DNA of 18,864 nucleotides from Stenotrophomonas sp. Its GTDB lineage: Bacteria; Pseudomonadota; Gammaproteobacteria; Xanthomonadales; Xanthomonadaceae. Of this stretch, positions 10,462-16,800 are shown in pieces (position 1 is the stretch's first letter; every line of letters begins with the position of its first letter). Below the pieces are notes generated by a model. That model ran no database searches. It was not told where the DNA came from and worked only from the letters and a program-made list of their open reading frames with translations. The stretch covers positions 1 through 18,864 of the forward strand of contig DMZT01000075.1 of assembly GCA_003484865.1 (NCBI GenBank), given 5' to 3'. The translations under genes were made by a program, and so were the position numbers.

Positions 10462-12759
10462 ATGCAGCAGTCACCACTACAACCCACCGGTACTGCCACG
10501 CGGCGTGGGTGCAGCCGCTGGCTGTTCGTCCTGGCAGCGCTGGCGTGCGCCCCGCTCATGGCGGTGGCGCAGACCGCTCCAGCATCCGTTGATTCGGCAA
10601 CGCAGGATCCCGACCGCCCCCGCACCTGCCTGGTGCTCGGCGGCGGTGGTGCCCGCGGCGCGGCCCACATCGGCGTGCTCAAGGTGCTCGAGCGCGAGCG
10701 CGTACCGATCGACTGCATCGTCGGCACCTCGATGGGCGCGGTGGTCGGCGGTCTGTATGCCTCCGGCTACACCGCCGATGAGATCGAGGCGGTGCTGGAC
10801 CGGATCGACTGGGCCGAGGTGCTGCGCGACAAACCGCCACGCGATGAGCGCAGCATGCGCCGCAAGGAAGATGACCTGCGCCTGCTGGGCGGCGTCGAAG
10901 TCGGCCTGAGCAACGGCAAGATCGCGTTCCCGCAGGGCCTGATCCAGGGTCAGAAGCTGGAGATGCTGCTGCGCCGCCTGCTGCTGCCGACCTGGCAGGT
11001 GCGCGACTTCGATCATTTGCCGATTCCGTTCCGGGCCATCGCCACCGATATCGTCAGCGGCGAGAAGGTGGTGTTCGCGCAGGGCGACCTGGCGTTGGCC
11101 ATCCGCGCGAGCATGTCGGTGCCGGGCGTGTTCGCGCCGGTCCGCTATGAGGATCATCTGCTGGTCGATGGCGGTGTGGTCGACAACGTCCCGATCGATG
11201 AAGCGCGGCGGCTGGGAGCGCAGCGGTTGATCGTGTCGCGGGTCGGCTCGCCGCTGATGACCGAGGCGCAGCTGGATTCACCCCTGGCGATCAGTCACCA
11301 GATGGCCAGCGTACTGATGCAGCGCGAAGTACTGGCGCAGTTGGCCACGCTCGGCCCGCAGGATCTGCTGATCACGCCGCCGCTGGGCGACATGGGCAGC
11401 CAGGATTTCAACCGCTCGCCGCAGGCCGTCGGTGTCGGTGAGCAGGCGGCGCAGGCTGAGGTCGCGGCGGTTCGTCGCTTCCAGGTGGACGATACTCGCT
11501 ACGCCGCCTTCCAGCGCCAGCATCGGCCGCCGGCGTATGAAACGCCGATCGTGGCCTTCATCGATGTGCTGCGCGATAAGACACGTACCGCACGCTATAT
11601 CGAGCAGCGGCTGCAGCCGGAGGTCGGCCAGCCGCTGGCGCCGGACCGCGTGGAGCAGAAGGTGGCCACGGCCTACGGCGAAGGTCGCTACCAGCAGGTG
11701 CAGTGGCGGCTGGAAGAGCGCGACGGGCAGCAGGGCCTGGTGCTCGCACCGCAGGACAAACGCTGGGGCCCGGATTTCCTGCACTTCGCGCTGCGCCTGT
11801 CCGACGACTTCGACGGCAGCAGCAACTACCAGCTGATCACCGAGCTGACCCGGACCGGCCTCAGCGAGCAGGGCGCCGAGCTCAAGCTGCGCCTTGGGCT
11901 GGGCGAAGTGGAAGAGGCGTTCGCCGAGTACTACCGGCCGTTCGGCAGCAGTGGCCGGCACGCGCTGTCCACCTACGCAAAATACCGCGCCACCGATCTG
12001 GACCTGGCGCTGATGCGCGGCGGCGCACTCGCCGAGTTCCGTTACAGCCAGTGGCTGGGCGGCTTGCGCTGGGCGTACTCGCCACATCCGGATTGGGAAA
12101 TCGCGCTGTTCGGCGAGCGCGGCCGTGAGCGCCTGCGCCTGGACGTCGGCAACCCGACCGAGCTGGGCAATTACCGCGCGGACATGGGCAGCGTCGGCTG
12201 GCAGCTGCGCCACGATTCGATCGACAGCTCGGCCTTCCCCAGTCGCGGCCAGCGCGTGTCACTGACGCGCCAGCACTATCTCGATGCGCTCGGCACCGAC
12301 AATTCGGCGGCGGTGACGCGGGGGCAGTGGGATGGGGCATGGGCGCACGGCCACAACCGCTGGCTGGGGGGGCTGCGCGCCTCCTCGGCACACGGCGGCG
12401 ACGATCTGCTGGCCACCTACGGCTTCCTGGGCGGGTTGGGCAATCTGTCCGGGTACCCGGAAGAATCCATCTTCGCGCCGCAGACCGCGCTGGCCCGGGT
12501 GGTGTATTACCGTCGCGTCGCGCACGCCGACTCTCTGCTCACCATCCCGCTGTACGTCGGCGGCAGTGTGGAGTGGGGCGGATTCTGGCAACGCCGTGAG
12601 GATGTCAGCCTTGATGGCATGCAGACCGCGGGCAGCGTGTTCGTCGGTGCCGATACGTTCCTTGGGCCGGTGTTCCTGGGGTATGGGCGCGCGCAGGGTG
12701 GACACGACTCGTTCTATTTGACCTTCGGCTCATTGCTGCGGACGCTGGATGGGTTCTGA
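10462..12759 (+). CDS. Patatin-like phospholipase with POTRA and beta-barrel (type Vd autotransporter, PlpD-like)
   Basis: An outer-membrane protein of 765 residues. A signal peptide (RRGCSRWLFVLAALACAPL, cleavage near AVA-QTA) is followed by a patatin domain at about residues 55-270: oxyanion loop LGGGGARGAAHIG, nucleophile Ser90 in GTSMG and catalytic Asp236 in VDGG. A POTRA-like segment (about 350-430) and a C-terminal beta-barrel follow, ending in a terminal Phe (RTLDGF) as outer-membrane beta-signals do. This order is that of PlpD, the type V secretion subclass d. The predicted activity is phospholipase A on membrane lipids. The start was chosen for GAGGGA four bases upstream; ATGs at 10450 and 10345 are in frame but have no better site and would lengthen the N-terminus before the signal peptide. 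Confidence 0.9.
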   Translation: MQQSPLQPTGTATRRGCSRWLFVLAALACAPLMAVAQTAPASVDSATQDPDRPRTCLVLGGGGARGAAHIGVLKVLERERVPIDCIVGTSMGAVVGGLYASGYTADEIEAVLDRIDWAEVLRDKPPRDERSMRRKEDDLRLLGGVEVGLSNGKIAFPQGLIQGQKLEMLLRRLLLPTWQVRDFDHLPIPFRAIATDIVSGEKVVFAQGDLALAIRASMSVPGVFAPVRYEDHLLVDGGVVDNVPIDEARRLGAQRLIVSRVGSPLMTEAQLDSPLAISHQMASVLMQREVLAQLATLGPQDLLITPPLGDMGSQDFNRSPQAVGVGEQAAQAEVAAVRRFQVDDTRYAAFQRQHRPPAYETPIVAFIDVLRDKTRTARYIEQRLQPEVGQPLAPDRVEQKVATAYGEGRYQQVQWRLEERDGQQGLVLAPQDKRWGPDFLHFALRLSDDFDGSSNYQLITELTRTGLSEQGAELKLRLGLGEVEEAFAEYYRPFGSSGRHALSTYAKYRATDLDLALMRGGALAEFRYSQWLGGLRWAYSPHPDWEIALFGERGRERLRLDVGNPTELGNYRADMGSVGWQLRHDSIDSSAFPSRGQRVSLTRQHYLDALGTDNSAAVTRGQWDGAWAHGHNRWLGGLRASSAHGGDDLLATYGFLGGLGNLSGYPEESIFAPQTALARVVYYRRVAHADSLLTIPLYVGGSVEWGGFWQRREDVSLDGMQTAGSVFVGADTFLGPVFLGYGRAQGGHDSFYLTFGSLLRTLDGF

Positions 12760-12834
12760 GCTGACAGGCGCAGTGACGTCCCGCAGCGCGCCCCGCGCTT
12801 TATCCTGTGCAGCCGCACCCATGATGTGATGCCG

Positions 12835-13167
12835 ATGAAACCGATGTTCCTGTCATTGTTGCTGCTGCTGTTCGCCGGCCACGTGCATGCCGCTGATGCC
12901 CCGGCGTTGCCCGCAGCCTGGACGCAGATCGGTATTACCGTCGGCATGCCGTACGCGCAGGCCAAGGCATTGCTGCTCACAGCGGGCTGGATCGCCGGTG
13001 CGCCGGACAATGAGGGTGACCCCGTCTTCGCCGCGCATCCCGAGGTGGATTGCGGGCAGGGCTGGGACGCGATCTGCTCGGCAGGCTTCCATCGTGGAAA
13101 CGAGGCCTACGGGTTGGTGCTCACACCGACCGATGACGACAAACTGCTGGTGCAAGGCGTCTTCTGA
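12835..13167 (+). CDS. Small secreted protein of unknown function
   Basis: A 110-residue protein with a clear signal peptide (MKPMFLSLLLLLFAGHVHA, cleavage near HVHA-AD), so a mature periplasmic product of about 90 residues. It has two Cys (in EVDCGQGW and AICSAGF) that could form a disulfide, and a segment GMPYAQAKALLLTAGW of the kind seen in small uncharacterised Xanthomonadaceae proteins. I do not recognise a named family. Start choice is uncertain: in-frame GTG 12826, ATG 12829 and ATG 12835 are close together and none has a good ribosome binding site. The stop codon abuts the Shine-Dalgarno of the HAD-IB gene 15 bases on, so the two are probably co-transcribed. Confidence 0.72.
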   Translation: MKPMFLSLLLLLFAGHVHAADAPALPAAWTQIGITVGMPYAQAKALLLTAGWIAGAPDNEGDPVFAAHPEVDCGQGWDAICSAGFHRGNEAYGLVLTPTDDDKLLVQGVF

Positions 13168-13182
13168 AAGGAGCTGATACGG

Positions 13183-13854
13183 ATGTCGCACCGAAACGTG
13201 GTGGTGTTCGATTTCGACTTGACGCTGACCCGCTGGGAAACGGCAAGCCGGTTCTTCAAATGTCTGCTGCGACGCCAGCCATGGCGGATGGCCGGTGTGG
13301 TGCTCGCGCTGCCGGTGCTGGCGCCGCTCTGGGCACTACCGCGCACGCGACGGAGGCCGGTACGTTTCGCCGTGTGGATGGCGACGTTCGGACGCAGCCG
13401 CGAGGCGCTGGCCAGGCTTGCCGTGGCGCATGCCGACGAGGTATTCGCCGGCCCGGAGCCTGTGTTCCTGCCTGAGGGCGTTGAACGACTGCGCCACCAT
13501 CTTGCCCAGGGCGACGAGATTGTCATCGCCACCGGCTGCTGGGAGCCGTTGGCGCGCGCGTTGCTGGAACGCGAAGGTCTGAAGGACGTACCGCTGGTCG
13601 CCTCGACCCTGCGGCCGTGTGTCGGCGGTTGGGTCAGCGAAAACCACTGCATTGGTGAGAACAAGATTCCCATGCTGACCGAGCGCGGGTATCCGCCGCC
13701 GTGGCGCACGGCCTACACCGATCATCGCGCGGACCTGCCGCTACTGCGCAACAGCGAGCAGTGGTATCTGGTCAGCCCGGGGGAGAAGTGCCTGCGCCTG
13801 ATCGAACAGACGATGATGACCAAGGCGCAGATCCTTCCCTGGCGCAACGCCTGA
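13183..13854 (+). CDS. HAD-IB family hydrolase (phosphoserine phosphatase-like)
   Basis: A 223-residue phosphatase of the haloacid dehalogenase superfamily, subfamily IB. All four motifs are present: I, FDFDLTLT (nucleophile Asp10, acid/base Asp12); II, IATG (Thr117); III, Lys161 in GENKIP; IV, TDHRADLP (Asp180, Asp184). A hydrophobic stretch at about residues 37-53 in the cap region suggests membrane association. SerB, CicA and similar enzymes belong to the same subfamily; the substrate cannot be read from the sequence. AAGGAG (13168-13173) lies nine bases before the ATG and overlaps the stop of the upstream small secreted protein, so the two form a short operon. The gene is convergent with the thioesterase gene, with 32 bases between their ends. 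Confidence 0.88.
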   Translation: MSHRNVVVFDFDLTLTRWETASRFFKCLLRRQPWRMAGVVLALPVLAPLWALPRTRRRPVRFAVWMATFGRSREALARLAVAHADEVFAGPEPVFLPEGVERLRHHLAQGDEIVIATGCWEPLARALLEREGLKDVPLVASTLRPCVGGWVSENHCIGENKIPMLTERGYPPPWRTAYTDHRADLPLLRNSEQWYLVSPGEKCLRLIEQTMMTKAQILPWRNA

Positions 13855-13886
13855 GCGCTCCCGTCACTGCGCGACCAGCGCGAGCC

Positions 13887-14426
13887 TCAGTCCTCTTTCA
13901 TCGCTACTTCCGCCGCGAGCAACGCCTGCGCGGCCTTGCTCAGTTCCGGCGAAGGCACGATGGGCGCGCCGATGGCCTCCATCATCTGATCGGTGGAGAC
14001 GAACCGGCGATGCCGGCGGTCGTAGATGCCGGTGATCAGCAGGGCACGCGTGGCGACCTTTTCCTCCTCGCCGATCAGCACCCGCTGCTCCATGATGATG
14101 CGCGTGCCGACCCAGCCGGCCAAACGGGTTTCCAGCACGAAGCGCTGGAACGGCTTGAGCTCCCGCCGGAACTGGATGCTGCCTCCGCTGACGATCGGGG
14201 CCCACTTGGAGCGCCATGCCACCCGGCCCAGGCCCATCCGGAACACCAGATCCAGCCGGCCCAGGTCGAAGATCGTCCAATAGCGGCCGTTGGTCATGTG
14301 CAGGTTGCTGTCGATGTCGTTGGGCAGCACCCGGAAGTTCAAGCGCGACACCGCGAACGGCGCGCTCAACTTCGGGCGGAATGGCGAGGACAGCAGCAGG
14401 AACAGGAGGCGGAACCAGAGATTCAT
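13887..14426 (-). CDS. THEM6-like acyl-CoA thioesterase family protein (hotdog fold)
   Basis: A 179-residue hotdog-fold protein. The diagnostic block is LPNDIDSNLHMTNGRYWTIF (residues about 34-53, with Asp37, Asp39, Asn41, His43 and Asn46), typical of the THEM6/4HBT_2 thioesterase group, which hydrolyses acyl-CoA or related thioesters. The N-terminus (MNLWFRLLFLLLSSPF) is hydrophobic and may anchor it to the inner membrane. The start ATG has no strong Shine-Dalgarno. It is divergent from the TetR-family gene, and the 82-base gap contains two matching palindromes, which suggests that it is repressed by that regulator. The acyl substrate is unknown. Confidence 0.85.
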   Translation of the reverse strand: MNLWFRLLFLLLSSPFRPKLSAPFAVSRLNFRVLPNDIDSNLHMTNGRYWTIFDLGRLDLVFRMGLGRVAWRSKWAPIVSGGSIQFRRELKPFQRFVLETRLAGWVGTRIIMEQRVLIGEEEKVATRALLITGIYDRRHRRFVSTDQMMEAIGAPIVPSPELSKAAQALLAAEVAMKED

Positions 14427-14442
14427 GGGCAGGGACGCTCAT

Positions 14443-14460
14443 CTATAACAGGTGTCATAA
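14443..14460. promoter_or_regulatory. Operator-like palindrome 1 (TetR site)
   Basis: CTATAACAGGTGTCATAA is an imperfect dyad (6 of 9 half-site positions pair) 17 bases upstream of the thioesterase start. Its halves match those of the second palindrome 33 bases away. It is a probable binding site for the adjacent TetR-family protein. Confidence 0.6.
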
Positions 14461-14475
14461 TCGAAATACGCTAAT

Positions 14476-14493
14476 CTATGACACTCGTCTTAG
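14476..14493. promoter_or_regulatory. Operator-like palindrome 2 (TetR site)
   Basis: CTATGACACTCGTCTTAG is an imperfect dyad (6 of 9 half-site positions) ending two bases before the AAGGAG ribosome binding site of the TetR gene. It is identical to palindrome 1 at 12 of 18 positions. A TAATCT at 14472-14477 could be the -10 of the tetR-type gene, so bound repressor would block its own promoter. Confidence 0.6.
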
Positions 14494-14508
14494 CAAGGAG
14501 TCCGGCTC

Positions 14509-15084
14509 ATGAGTGCACGTCATTCCGATGCACCGCAGCGCGTCGTGGCTGCGGCCGCGGAAATGCTGGCCACCTACGGACTCAATGCCTCCAGCGTCCG
14601 TGAGGTCGCCAAGCGCGCGCAGGCGCCGTTCGGCTCCACCTACCACCACTTCCCCGGCGGCAAGCAGCAGGTCCTGGCCGAAGCCACGACCTTGGCGGGC
14701 GCCAAGGTGGATGCGCTGCTCGATACCTGCCTGCAGGGAGCGGCCCCCGATGGGCTGTACCTGTTCCTGGCAGCGTGGCGCGAACGCTTGATCCGTTCGG
14801 ATTTCCACGTGGGGTGCCCGGTGCTTGCGGCGGCGGTCGAAGAGCCGATCGACGATGCCCCCGACGATGCACGACGGGCCGCGGCCGAGGTATTTGCGCG
14901 CTGGGAAGCCCGTCTGACCGAAGCGCTGGCCCGCGGTGGCCGCTCGCCCGAGCAGGCCAACGGCATTGCCACCATGATCATCGCCAGCATCGAGGGTGCG
15001 GTGGCGATGAGCCGGGCCACGCGCGACATCGGCCCGTTTGATCGCGTCGCAGCGCAGCTTGTTTCCCTGGTCGCCGATCGCTGA
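14509..15084 (+). CDS. TetR/AcrR family transcriptional regulator (YxaF/LmrA-like)
   Basis: A 191-residue one-component repressor. The N-terminal HTH spans about residues 10-55, with the recognition region SVREVAKRAQAPFGSTYHHF. The C-terminal ligand domain carries the GCPVLAAAVEEP segment characteristic of the LmrA/YxaF branch. AAGGAG lies eight bases upstream of the ATG. It is divergent from the thioesterase gene and 34 bases ahead of the SGNH esterase gene on its own strand. The two palindromes in the divergent gap are its likely operators, implying autoregulation and control of both neighbours. The ligand is unknown; the neighbours hint at an acyl or ester compound. Confidence 0.92.
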   Translation: MSARHSDAPQRVVAAAAEMLATYGLNASSVREVAKRAQAPFGSTYHHFPGGKQQVLAEATTLAGAKVDALLDTCLQGAAPDGLYLFLAAWRERLIRSDFHVGCPVLAAAVEEPIDDAPDDARRAAAEVFARWEARLTEALARGGRSPEQANGIATMIIASIEGAVAMSRATRDIGPFDRVAAQLVSLVADR

Positions 15085-15105
15085 GACTGTCGGCCTGCCG
15101 CCACC

Positions 15106-15109
15106 GGAG
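15106..15109 (+). promoter_or_regulatory. Ribosome binding site deciding a TTG start
   Basis: GGAG here is nine bases upstream of the TTG at 15119, whereas the first in-frame ATG (15143) has no Shine-Dalgarno before it. This favours the TTG start for the SGNH hydrolase. Confidence 0.5.
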
Positions 15110-15118
15110 TGCCGCGCT

Positions 15119-15904
15119 TTGACCGCCTTGATCCGTTCCACCATGTTCGCCGCGACGCTCGCCGCGTGCGCCCTGCATCCGAGTGCGCACGCGCAGGAAT
15201 CACCTGCGACCAATCTGCTGTATCGGGTGCCTGCCGAGCAGGCAACGCCCGCGCAGATCACGGAGATGCAGCAGCGCCTGCTGGACTGGCCACAGCTGCA
15301 GCGCTACCGCGGCGAGAATGCCGCATTGGCACCGGTCGCGCCGGGGACGAAGCGCGTTGTGTTCTACGGTGACTCGATCACCGAAGGTTGGGGACCGACC
15401 GGCAGCGAGCGTTTCTTCCCGGGCAAGCCGTACGTCAACCGCGGTATTTCCGGGCAGACCACAGCGCAGATGCTGCTGCGCTTCCAGCAGGACGTCATCG
15501 CGCTGAAACCGGCGCTGGTGGTGATCCTCGCTGGCACGAACGATATCGCCGGCAATACCGGGCCGACCACGCAGGCGATGATCGAAGACAACCTGCACGC
15601 GATGGTGGAACTGGCGCAGGCGCACAACATCCGCATCGTGCTGGCCTCGGTGCTGCCGGTCAGCGATTACCCGTGGCAACCCGGCGTGCAGCCCGCGGGC
15701 AAAGTGACGGCGCTCAATCGGGCGCTGCGTGCTTACGCGGAGGAGCAGGGTCTGGTCTATCTGGATTACCACACGGCCATGACCAACAAAGACGGCGGGC
15801 TCGACCCGGAAATGGCCGCCGATGGCGTGCATCCCACGCCGGCCGGTTACGCGAAGATGGTGCCGTTGGCCGAAGCGGCGATTGCGCGGGCGCAGGCGCG
15901 TTGA
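15119..15904 (+). CDS. SGNH/GDSL-type esterase, exported
   Basis: A 261-residue serine esterase/lipase of the SGNH superfamily. All four blocks are present: Ser86 in FYGDSITEGWG, Gly109 in NRGISGQTT, Asn141 in GTNDI, and Asp235/His238 in DGVHPTPAGY. The protein resembles platelet-activating-factor acetylhydrolase-like bacterial GDSL proteins. An N-terminal signal peptide ends near SAHA-QE, so it acts in the periplasm or outside. The start is taken as TTG because of GGAG nine bases upstream and because it adds an Arg to the signal-peptide n-region; ATG 15143 would give a 253-residue protein with a poor signal. It follows the TetR gene closely and is followed two bases later by the small membrane protein gene, suggesting one transcript. 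Confidence 0.88.
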   Translation: MTALIRSTMFAATLAACALHPSAHAQESPATNLLYRVPAEQATPAQITEMQQRLLDWPQLQRYRGENAALAPVAPGTKRVVFYGDSITEGWGPTGSERFFPGKPYVNRGISGQTTAQMLLRFQQDVIALKPALVVILAGTNDIAGNTGPTTQAMIEDNLHAMVELAQAHNIRIVLASVLPVSDYPWQPGVQPAGKVTALNRALRAYAEEQGLVYLDYHTAMTNKDGGLDPEMAADGVHPTPAGYAKMVPLAEAAIARAQAR

Positions 15905-15906
15905 CG

Positions 15907-16290
15907 ATGAACAATCCCTACTCGGTGGCGGCACGAGCCGCGCTCCCGCCTGCTTCGCGCGGCTACGGCCTGCTGGCGGTGGGCGTGCTGAGCAGTGGCT
16001 TGACCGCGATCGTGATGACCGCCATCGGGTTCTTCGTGGTGCCGCAGTTCCAGGAGGTGTTCACCAGCTTCGGCGTGGCGCTGCCGTGGCTCACGCGCGC
16101 GCTGATCCACGGGTATGGCTGGGCCTGGATCGCGCCGCTGCTGGTGCTGCTGCAGTGGTTTCGCGGTCCAGGCGGTCTGTATCGCCCCCACTTGGCGGCC
16201 GTGCTGGGCGTGCTGTCGATGCTGGCTGGCGCGCTGGTGACTGTGTTCGGGCTGTATCTGCCGATGTTCCAGATCGGTGCGGTGGTCTGA
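15907..16290 (+). CDS. Small membrane protein resembling part of GspF/PilC
   Basis: A 127-residue protein with three predicted membrane helices (about residues 20-46, 70-86 and 95-121). The segment FFVVPQFQEVFTSFGVALP followed by WLTRALI strongly resembles the conserved loop of type II secretion GspF and type IV pilus PilC proteins (VPxFxxMFxxFGxxLPxxTRxLL), but the protein is only about a third of their length and lacks the cytoplasmic domains. It starts two bases after the SGNH esterase stop and has no own ribosome binding site, so translation is probably coupled. It may be a stand-alone relative or a remnant that has kept its frame; no other secretion genes are nearby. The GspF link is an inference from motif similarity. 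Confidence 0.75.
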   Translation: MNNPYSVAARAALPPASRGYGLLAVGVLSSGLTAIVMTAIGFFVVPQFQEVFTSFGVALPWLTRALIHGYGWAWIAPLLVLLQWFRGPGGLYRPHLAAVLGVLSMLAGALVTVFGLYLPMFQIGAVV

Positions 16291-16371
16291 CTGCCGCCTG
16301 CGGCCGGCCGGTCAAGACCGCTGAATACGGTCGGCTGGTCCGGCAATACGCGTCGGCTTGATCCAGGTCAT

Positions 16372-16593
16372 GTGGCCGGGCTGCGCCAGGTCGACACCCT
16401 CGGCGATGATCTGCTCAGCATCAATTCGCTGATCTACCTCGGCGCCTGCCTGAGCGCGTATTGGGCGCTGCGCACCCGCCGGCGCAAGCGCAACCAGTTC
16501 CTGGAAGGCCTGGCGGATTGGCTGTTCCTGATCGGCCTGGCGGTCAGCGCGGTCGCCACCGGTTTCATCACCTGGGCCATTACTGGCACCTAG
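16372..16593 (+). CDS. Small two-helix membrane protein
   Basis: A 73-residue protein with two predicted membrane helices (about 19-34 and 49-70) joined by a basic loop RTRRRKRNQF, which by the positive-inside rule is cytoplasmic. No family is recognised. The only usable start in the frame is a GTG with a weak upstream CCAGG; the frame is open back to 16291 but has no ATG, GTG or TTG. It lies 81 bases after the GspF-like gene on the same strand. Its hydrophobic pattern and charge distribution look like real coding sequence, but with this length and weak start the call is less sure than for its neighbours. Confidence 0.6.
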   Translation: MAGLRQVDTLGDDLLSINSLIYLGACLSAYWALRTRRRKRNQFLEGLADWLFLIGLAVSAVATGFITWAITGT

Positions 16594-16708
16594 GCGGCTG
16601 CGGGCGCAGCGGCGATATGGGGCGTGCGCCGCGTGACAGCGTCCTATCGGGCGCAGACTGAATGCTTCAGTCCGGATGCGCGGTGCGGTCAGGTGCAAGC
16701 AGATCAAA

Positions 16709-16724
16709 CCAGTAGAAATACTGG
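16709..16724 (+). other. GAAA-loop hairpin upstream of the FNR-type gene
   Basis: CCAGTAGAAATACTGG is a perfect six-base-pair stem closed by a GAAA (GNRA-type) tetraloop, 76 bases before the regulator start. It could be an RNA element of the leader or a protein-binding palindrome. The rest of 16594-16800 holds only weak promoter-like hexamers (TTGCAC at 16735-16740, TATGAA at 16761-16766, spacing too long) and no FNR box. Confidence 0.4.
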
Positions 16725-16800
16725 CCCCTGGATATTGCACAACCGGGCCACTCAAAACAGTATGAATCGGCCATCGCAGCATCGCAGGAGACCCACGATC

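Noticed and set aside
13701-14474. A 257-codon plus-strand frame across the thioesterase region
   Set aside because: The minus-strand thioesterase has the hotdog signature and a sensible start; this frame overlaps both the HAD gene end and the operator region.
15388-15906. Upstream extension of the GspF-like small protein to a 300-residue product
   Set aside because: The upstream part is an out-of-frame shadow of the SGNH esterase; the ATG at 15907 sits two bases after the esterase stop and starts the hydrophobic protein cleanly.
16700-16710. FNR box half-site (ATCAA) for autoregulation
   Set aside because: Only one half matches; the partner half five bases upstream reads TGCAA, far from TTGAT.
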